Positions 41,384 to 43,216 of a stretch of DNA of 43,216 bases are shown in pieces. This DNA comes from Chara braunii (Eukaryota; Streptophyta; Charophyceae; Charales; Characeae), in the NCBI GenBank assembly GCA_003427395.1, contig BFEA01000155.1:137518-180733 (forward strand). Reading direction: 5' to 3'. The position numbers and the translations under genes are program-made. Each line of letters opens with the position of its first letter. The stretch's first letter is position 1. Under the pieces are notes generated by a model. That model saw nothing but the letters and a program-made list of their open reading frames with translations, ran no database searches and was not told the origin of the DNA.

Positions 41384-41647
41384 AGTGAGTGAGCGAGCGC
41401 ATTTTCGACACCGCCAGCTTTGACGATTTTTCATATTTTTTTGGCACATCCAAATTCCCTGAAAAATTACAAATGTTTACTTCATATGATACAAAAATCA
41501 TTAATTGTTTTTAAAAAAATAATCATTTTTTTTAGGCCCCGCAATAAAGCGAAAACAAAAAGTAGTAAGTGAAAAAAAAACAAAATAGCGAGTGGGCAAG
41601 CACGTTTTGACACCACCATCTTTGGCGATTTTTAATATTTGTTTGGC
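41384..41647. repeat. Two diverged copies of a 62-bp segment, about 202 bp apart
   Basis: AGTGAGTGAGCGAGCGCATT at 41384 and AGCGAGTGGGCAAGCACGTT at 41586 begin segments that also share CACCrCCAkCTTTGrCGATT and TTTrATATTTxTTTGGC. Roughly 80 percent identity. Confidence 0.7.
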
Positions 41648-41664
41648 TTAGCAAAATGACTTCA

Positions 41665-42325
41665 GGGGTCTGGTCCCACCTAACGTTGTTGAGTTCAGAA
41701 AACTCAACGGTGTGACGCCGTTTCGACATTAATAAATTCAAAACAAGAAATTAAAAAACTGAAAAAAACTCTAGAAACAACTTTTCTCCTTATTTTTTAT
41801 AACGTAACTCAGAGAAATGAAACATGTCTGGAACAATCGGAGTGAAAGTCTTCGTGAAAAAGGGATACTCCCCGTGGTGAGGGGACAGGAGGTCACCATT
41901 TGTAAAATGGACAGGGACGACGTGGATGGCCAAATGCATTCATTGCCCAAAGAAGGAAACGAGTTTTATGCCAGACAGCCAAACACAGCTGTCAGAGTTC
42001 CTCCGTTTCAGGATGCAATGAGGTCTTAAAAAACAAAAAAAAGGAAAGGCACTGCCGTTGAGAAATGTACCCTACCCTCGGTAGGGTAGTTTTCTCAATG
42101 GAAAATGGCTTCCCGCCCAAACCAAAAGGGCCAACGCATACTACAAAACGGATTTCACATCAAAGAAAAATTCTACAAAATGACTAAATCTAATAGGTTA
42201 TTCTCCTGTATTTTGGTAACGTTAGATTCGCAATACATCAACGGCAGAGCTCCGTCCCACCATGCCACACGTGATAGAAAGCGCAGCGTTGAGAAAACTC
42301 AACGCTGTAGGTGGGACTAGACCCC
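41665..42325. mobile_element. 661-bp inverted-repeat element with internal hairpins (MITE-like)
   Basis: GGGGTCTGGTCCCACCTA (41665-41682) and its inverse, TAGGTGGGACTAGACCCC (42308-42325), match at 17 of 18 positions. Just inside each end is a hairpin built on GTTGAGTT/CTCAAC: 41688-41708 (8-bp stem) and 42284-42307 (CAGCGTTGAG/CTCAACGCTG, 10 bp). A third related hairpin with TTGAGAAA and TACCCTACC arms lies inside at 42055-42101. No transposase ORF is present: the ORFs at 41817-42029 and 42105-42320 lack motifs. No target-site duplication was found, so element status is inferred. Confidence 0.55.
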
Positions 42326-42630
42326 AGGCATGTGCCTCACATCATAGAGAACTCACGAAAAAAGATTCAGGATTTTTTTTTTTTTTTTTTTTTTTTTTCA
42401 AAACAACCCCCTCCAGTGATAGAGGTGCTGATAAGAGCAAACACCGCTAGCACCGCGGGTGAGGCTCCATCTATTGGTGGGGAGCATCACCTGCTGGAAA
42501 GCGGGTCCAGCATCCCATATTACAGAGTGAAAATACAGACTGAAGTAGAGAAAACACTGCCAGCATTGATTGCTCTGGGGTCCAGAGGATTAACTGAGCA
42601 GGTTCTAGGCCTGGAAATAATTTTTGGTGG
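42326..42630. other. Unassigned, T-run and A/G-rich sequence
   Basis: A T run at 42373-42398 is followed by an open frame to 42724 with no family motif that ends in (TA)n, so it is not accepted as a gene. Confidence 0.35.
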
Positions 42631-42638
42631 GGGCCGAA

Positions 42639-42682
42639 CCCGTACGTACGGAGGTTGGCCCAAGGACCTCCGTACGTACGGG
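42639..42682. mobile_element. 17-bp perfect hairpin beside (AT)n, foldback-like
   Basis: CCCGTACGTACGGAGGT (42639-42655) pairs with ACCTCCGTACGTACGGG (42666-42682) around a 10-nt loop. GGGCCGAAC precedes it at 42631, as in the 40.65-kb segment, and (TA)n follows at about 42694-42719. Confidence 0.6.
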
Positions 42683-42719
42683 CTGGTGACCCTGTATATA
42701 TATATATATATACATATAT

Positions 42720-43020
42720 TGTGACGATATATAGTCAAAGAGATGTGCGAATATATTGTTATTCAGAACAGATTGACTTTATATTGCAATCAAAACAAAA
42801 ACTCTGTGAATGATGTAATCCATTCTTTTTTTTTATATTCATAATGACCCTGGTTTCACGTGTCCCAACTGCAAAGAGGCTCCTGTCTATTTTTTGGTGG
42901 GGAGCTAAGAAACCTCTGCTTGCTTTTAGCGTTGTGACGTCATCCCACGACATACAGCAACAGCGAAGGTAACATATCTCTATATGTTGCCACTGTGGAA
43001 TGCAGGTAGACTAGGGATTC
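42720..43020. other. Unassigned sequence
   Basis: No gene or repeat recognised. Confidence 0.4.
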
Positions 43021-43021
43021 T

Positions 43022-43099
43022 CACACACACACACACACACACACACTAGGGAGGGGGATGTGGGATGCAGGCGCGCACACACACACTAGGGAGGGGGAT
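43022..43099. repeat. (CA)n with a duplicated 40-bp unit
   Basis: (CA)n at 43022-43046; ACACACTAGGGAGGGGGAT occurs at 43041-43059 and 43081-43099. Confidence 0.92.
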
Positions 43100-43160
43100 A
43101 ATATACTGATAATACTGAAAGTGTACACAGAGCACAAACAAACATCAGGAGAGATAGAGA

Positions 43161-43216
43161 TCGATAGATAGATAGATAGATAGATAGATCGATAGATAGA
43201 TAGATAGATAGATAGA
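43161..43216. repeat. (GATA)n microsatellite running off the window
   Basis: GATA units with GATC interruptions near 43162 and 43188, continuing to the last base. Confidence 0.95.

Noticed and set aside
42311-42724. 137-codon ORF
   Set aside because: Begins in a T-run translated as Phe and ends in (TA)n; it also crosses the 17-bp hairpin. No motif.

Overview
The window looks like a nuclear scaffold from a green-lineage eukaryote. I see no intact host gene with clear family membership. The sequence is mostly decayed transposable elements, simple repeats and pieces of organelle DNA. The streptophyte signal comes from the organelle pieces: nad1, nad4 and tRNA-Phe fragments of land-plant mitochondrial type, and plastid-type psbA, psbD, ycf4, rps14 and 23S rRNA pieces. 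A plastid-like odpB (pyruvate dehydrogenase E1 beta) piece would fit an early-diverging streptophyte alga better than a seed plant, but the species is not proved.

Layout. 0-1.8 kb: a decayed plus-strand gene with coiled-coil blocks and a C-terminal GIY-YIG nuclease-like domain. 3.0-10.7 kb: a long non-LTR retrotransposon (LINE) on the plus strand with an ORF1-like region, APE-type endonuclease, reverse transcriptase, C-terminal Cys motif, repetitive 3' UTR and an A17 tail. It carries many stops and frameshifts, and a small GTTAAC-bounded hairpin element sits inside its RT. Its endonuclease domain contains a 38-bp Nextera mate-pair junction flanked by a 145-bp artificial duplication, which is an assembly error. 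10.7-15.7 kb: no clear genes; several strong hairpins, a TATA box and a short LSU-rRNA-like core. 15.9-16.34 kb: microsatellite cluster. 17.3-17.9 kb: AT-rich satellite with a period of about 249 bp. 20.1-24.3 kb: a 5'-truncated, inactive Ty3/gypsy chromovirus on the minus strand (protease, RT, RNase H, integrase, chromodomain).

24.3-27.6 kb is the most striking part: an AT-rich mosaic of short plastid and mitochondrial fragments in both orientations, with plastid psbD fused directly to mitochondrial trnF. 28-39 kb is mostly unannotated sequence with (TTA)n and (GA)n arrays, including a 55-N gap, dispersed and tandem repeats, and one 182-codon ORF of unknown family at 38.6 kb with a polyadenylation signal behind it. 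39.8-40.24 kb: a minus-strand reverse-transcriptase fragment of a different family (LIDD box). 40.2-43.2 kb: (AT)n, (GA)n, (CA)n and (GATA)n arrays, a tRNA-like box B, and several foldback or inverted-repeat elements.

The elements do not form a working system. They record layered insertions: LINE, gypsy, small foldback elements and organelle DNA. The two reverse-transcriptase remnants plus the GIY-YIG remnant imply at least three retroelement or endonuclease families active in this lineage. All readings come from manual translation and pattern recognition; no database search was run.
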